Under the pieces are notes generated by a model. It was given only the letters and a program-made list of their open reading frames with translations. It searched no databases and had not been told where the DNA came from. Source: an uncultured Candidatus Actinomarina sp. (lineage in GTDB: Bacteria; Actinomycetota; Acidimicrobiia; Actinomarinales; Actinomarinaceae). From it: a stretch of DNA of 48,339 bases. Where the stretch lies: NCBI GenBank assembly GCA_902519215.1, contig CABYIX010000010.1, positions 1-48,339 on the forward strand. The letters are read 5' to 3'. This document shows, in pieces, positions 45,406 to 48,339 of the stretch (within the stretch, counting starts at the first letter, position 1; each line of letters begins with the position of its first letter). Both the position numbers and the translations under genes were made by a program.

Positions 45406-46482
45406 TTAAATCACAAGGTTATTCTCAATAAAAATTCTATTAATTATTCCAAAAATAGAAGATATTGCAATTATTGACGACCCTCCAAGACTCAGTAATG
45501 GAAAGGGGTCTCCAGTCAAGGGGATTAATCCCAAAACTGTTGCAATATTAATAAAAATTTGAAGATATAAAAGTATTATGAACCCTGAAAGCAAAAACTT
45601 CTCAAAATTTGAATCAGTTTTAGTTATAAGTGAATATACTCTTAGTCCAAAAATTGCCCAAAAACCTAAAAGAACTATACAACCTAAAAAACCAAATGAC
45701 TTAGAGAATGATGAAAAAATAAAATCAGTTGTTTGAACAGGAACAAAAATATCAATATTACTAGTGTTGGATAAGTTTTCTCCTAAAAAGCCACCTAAAG
45801 ATATTTGCAAACGGCTTTGTTGCTGAGAAAAATCTCTAACTTCATTTGAATAAAAATCAGTAATTCTCTCTATTTGAAAAGTATTTACTAAATTAAATTC
45901 TAAAAGTACAAAAAACACGCCAAATGTGAGCAGGGAAAGTGCTACTAAATTTTTAAGCTTTATATCTGTTAGGAAAAAAAGAAAGAACACAAGCAATAAC
46001 AGAATTACAGTAGTTCCTAAATCTGGCTGAATGTAAATTAATAGAAGATTAATAATTACTAAACCTATTGTAAAAATATTACTACTCTTCCTAGACAGTG
46101 CGTTAGCGAGAAATATTACAAATACAACTTTTGTGAATTCAGAAGGTTGAAAGTCGAAAATCCCTAAGTCATAACGCCTTCTGGCACCTAAGCTTTCTTC
46201 AGTGAACAATACACCAAATAACAAAAGAGTTGAGGAAATCATTAGAACGGTACTTAAAGAAACTATGTTACTTATAGGAATGTAAGTAAAGAAGAAGAAT
46301 ACAAACAATCCTAAAATTGTAAAGATAATTTGTCTTACAAGGATATTTTCAAGATTAAATGAAAGTTCAGATGTTATATTGAACAAGGTAAACCAAGATA
46401 TAACATTAAAAACAAGAAATTGGAATATGACATAAATATTGGTACCTTCTGGTCCCAGTAGAGTTATTTTTCTATTTATCAT
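45406..46482 (-). CDS. rodA: RodA peptidoglycan glycosyltransferase (SEDS)
   Basis: A 358-residue polytopic SEDS protein. QPDLGTTVILLLL and the C-terminal GLIPLTGDPFPLLSLGGSS are the family signatures. The latter differs slightly from the usual GxxPxTGxPLPFxSxGGSS. SEDS enzymes polymerise lipid II during cell elongation with a class B PBP, here the adjacent mrdA, whose stop overlaps its start by 4 bases. RodA rather than FtsW is chosen because of this pairing and the lack of division genes nearby. Confidence 0.93.
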   Translation of the reverse strand: MINRKITLLGPEGTNIYVIFQFLVFNVISWFTLFNITSELSFNLENILVRQIIFTILGLFVFFFFTYIPISNIVSLSTVLMISSTLLLFGVLFTEESLGARRRYDLGIFDFQPSEFTKVVFVIFLANALSRKSSNIFTIGLVIINLLLIYIQPDLGTTVILLLLVFFLFFLTDIKLKNLVALSLLTFGVFFVLLEFNLVNTFQIERITDFYSNEVRDFSQQQSRLQISLGGFLGENLSNTSNIDIFVPVQTTDFIFSSFSKSFGFLGCIVLLGFWAIFGLRVYSLITKTDSNFEKFLLSGFIILLYLQIFINIATVLGLIPLTGDPFPLLSLGGSSIIAISSIFGIINRIFIENNLVI

Positions 46483-48314
46483 TCAGTAATTTCTCCAAAC
46501 TCTACTGGTGTTAAGTCAGATTCTCTTAAATGCTGAATTATTCTTCTAGATATTGGAGCAGCAACAGCACTTCCAGATCCACCTTCTTCGACGACAGTAA
46601 CTACGATATACATAGGATTTGAAATTGAGTCAACTCCTACAAACCATGAAGTGTTATTTAGCTCTCCTGCGTTTTGAGCAGTCCCCGTTTTTCCACCGAT
46701 ATCAAATATCTGGTCACCCATAATTTGAAAAGATCGATATGCAGTACCACCTGGATTAGTAACTAAATTCAAATCATTTAGTAAAAATTCAACAAATTCA
46801 TCACTGATATTAATATTTTCAATATTTTTATCAGGACTATTTAGTGATATGAAAGGTGCTGATTTCTCGCCTGTTAATAAAGTTCTATATGCGTTTGATA
46901 CCTGAACAGGAGTTGTAGTTATTGCCCCTTGACCGATAATCAAATTCATAAGATCTCCACCTAGCCAACCTTCTGGTCTAACTAATTCAGGCCTTGAAAT
47001 AGTCCATTCTTCGAATAATGCACGATCCGGCACAACTCCCTCTTTCTCAAATGGTAAATCTATATTGGAAAGAGAGCTAAATCCTAACTGTTTAGAGTAC
47101 TCCTGCAGGAGAGCTTCTGAGTCAGTATTACCAAATGTTCTCCATATTTTTAATGCAATATCCCAAAAGTAAACATTGCAGGACTGTTTCATTGCTTGAC
47201 TTAAATTGACTTTCCCATGGCCATCAGCTTTCCAATCTTGATATACCTGCTTTGAACCATCGTCAAAACCAAAAGAAAGGCTTCCTTCACAATCAATATA
47301 ATCCTGAGCATTTAATGCTGTTTCAGGAAAAATGCCTTCATTTAAAGCAAGCCAATAAGCTACTACTTTAAAAACGGAGCCTGGGGGGTACAATCCTTGA
47401 ATAGCAAAATTATTAAAAGCTTTAGTTCTATTTAGCTGTTTAAAGTCAAATTCAGATATTCCGAGTACAAATTGATTTGGATCAAAGTCAGGAAGAGATA
47501 CCATTGAAACAATTTCTCCAGTATCAATTTTTTGAACAACAACTGCACCCCTCTCTATCAAATTTATAGTGTCAAAATTTTTATTTGCTAAAGTAATCCC
47601 CTCTTGTAGTGATTCTTTTACAATATTTTGAGTTTCAGTATTCAACACAAGTTGAATATCTCTTCCAGATACTGAAGGCTTTATTTCTACAATGTTTCCG
47701 TTTTGAACAATAACTTCGGAAGCTACCCCACTTATGGTATTTTCGTAATATCTTTCTAATCCAGTCTTACCTACTATCTCATTATTAATAGAATTAGGAA
47801 AATAATTTTGTTCATCTTTATTTGGTTTCCCTAAATATCCAATTACATGAGAAAAAAGTTCTTTGTACGGATACGTTCTTGTTGGTAAATTAAATACCTC
47901 AAAAGCTTCATAGTCTAAAAGCCTTAACCTTATATCAGTGTTATATTCAGAGAGATTGATTATTTTAGTAAATATATCATCAGACTTAAAAAATTTGTCG
48001 ATTTCTGATGTAGTAATATCTTCAAAATTAAATTGGAGAAGTTGAGCATATATATTTTTATTGTCATCATTTATTTTTCTAAGATTTAAAAACAAATATG
48101 GTTCAAGATCACTAGTAGCTAATTTATTACCATTCATATCAAATATTTCTCCCCTAGCAGCTGGTATGTAAAATACTTCAAAATTTTGATTTTCAATTTG
48201 TTGAGCATTTTCTTCATTATCTAACACCTGTAGGGCAAATAGATTACTAAATATTACGCCTAAAAATACAGAGAATAAAAGAAAAACAAAATTTAATCTA
48301 TATTTATTAAACAC
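46479..48314 (-). CDS. mrdA: Penicillin-binding protein 2 (class B transpeptidase)
   Basis: A 611-residue protein. An N-terminal membrane segment (about 8-28) precedes the pedestal domain and the transpeptidase domain with SVFK (about residue 312, catalytic serine), SCN (about 379) and KTGTAQN (about 541). It crosslinks peptidoglycan during elongation with RodA. The start is GTG 48314 with GAGG six to ten bases upstream. An mreD-type gene is expected upstream, and a short reading frame consistent with its end overlaps this start. Confidence 0.95.
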   Translation of the reverse strand: MFNKYRLNFVFLLFSVFLGVIFSNLFALQVLDNEENAQQIENQNFEVFYIPAARGEIFDMNGNKLATSDLEPYLFLNLRKINDDNKNIYAQLLQFNFEDITTSEIDKFFKSDDIFTKIINLSEYNTDIRLRLLDYEAFEVFNLPTRTYPYKELFSHVIGYLGKPNKDEQNYFPNSINNEIVGKTGLERYYENTISGVASEVIVQNGNIVEIKPSVSGRDIQLVLNTETQNIVKESLQEGITLANKNFDTINLIERGAVVVQKIDTGEIVSMVSLPDFDPNQFVLGISEFDFKQLNRTKAFNNFAIQGLYPPGSVFKVVAYWLALNEGIFPETALNAQDYIDCEGSLSFGFDDGSKQVYQDWKADGHGKVNLSQAMKQSCNVYFWDIALKIWRTFGNTDSEALLQEYSKQLGFSSLSNIDLPFEKEGVVPDRALFEEWTISRPELVRPEGWLGGDLMNLIIGQGAITTTPVQVSNAYRTLLTGEKSAPFISLNSPDKNIENINISDEFVEFLLNDLNLVTNPGGTAYRSFQIMGDQIFDIGGKTGTAQNAGELNNTSWFVGVDSISNPMYIVVTVVEEGGSGSAVAAPISRRIIQHLRESDLTPVEFGEITE

Positions 48315-48339
48315 GTAACCTCATTACTCTTTTTATTAA
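48307..48339 (-). CDS. Possible 3' end of an upstream gene (mreD position)
   Basis: One minus-strand frame stays open from the window edge, reading LIKRVMRLRV and stopping at 48307, with an 8-base overlap of the mrdA GTG. In many bacteria mreD precedes mrdA, so it may be the mreD tail. Ten residues cannot identify it. Confidence 0.25.
   Translation of the reverse strand, partial: LIKRVMRLRV

Overview
The window is AT-rich (about 30% GC by eye) and extremely compact. No gap between genes exceeds about 65 bases. Many neighbouring genes overlap by 1-17 bases, and all five convergent gene pairs overlap at their 3' ends. Three tRNA genes lack an encoded CCA. The block rne-rplU-rpmA-obg-proB-proA ... 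nadD ... rsfS, and the block leuS-(holA position)-rpsT/lepA-rsmE-HIT-phoH-ybeY-uppS-glyS-dnaG, follow the gene order I know from Actinobacteria. Single-chain GlyRS and an LCP protein also fit. High AT content, compaction and this synteny together suggest a streamlined marine actinobacterium of the Candidatus Actinomarina type. That placement is inference from gene order, not a database match.

Region by region. (1) 1-14.6 kb is a cell-surface polysaccharide island. It has an MBL-fold protein cut by the window edge, three extended-SDR nucleotide-sugar enzymes, UDP-glucose 6-dehydrogenase, four glycosyltransferases, a WecA/TagO-type initiating transferase, a sugar-phosphate nucleotidyltransferase, an LCP ligase, and an O-antigen-polymerase-like protein carrying a very large extracytoplasmic insert. 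(2) 14.6-15.05 kb holds tRNA-Met, a small SCP2 protein and tRNA-Asn. (3) 15-25 kb is a minus-strand housekeeping operon, lepA to dnaG, covering translation, ribosome maturation, a PgpH-like c-di-AMP phosphodiesterase, undecaprenyl-PP synthase and primase. (4) 25-33.8 kb has rpsT, a probable divergent short holA, leuS, and a second polysaccharide segment (glycosyltransferase, polymerase, flippase) enclosing serC and a half-length DUF1015/serine-kinase-like gene. (5) 33.8-37.6 kb has tRNA-Ala, rsfS, the trkA-trkH potassium uptake pair and nadD. (6) 37.6-48.3 kb has a VWA-MoxR pair, proline biosynthesis, obg, L27, L21, an RNase E/G, and the elongasome pair rodA-mrdA.

How they work together. Ugd makes UDP-glucuronate. 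The 4-epimerase-like enzyme would convert it to UDP-galacturonate and UXS to UDP-xylose. The WecA-like enzyme would start the lipid-linked repeat unit, the GTs extend it, Wzx flips it, the Wzy-like proteins polymerise it, and LCP attaches it to peptidoglycan. UppS supplies the lipid carrier, and RodA/PBP2 build the wall that receives the polymer. PgpH (c-di-AMP breakdown) and TrkAH (K+ uptake) may form one osmoregulatory circuit.

The most unusual items are the polymerase with its approximately 425-residue LamG-like insert, the short DUF1015/SerK-like gene next to serC, the start of each polysaccharide membrane-protein gene directly after a tRNA 3' end, and several promoters placed so that transcripts would be leaderless.
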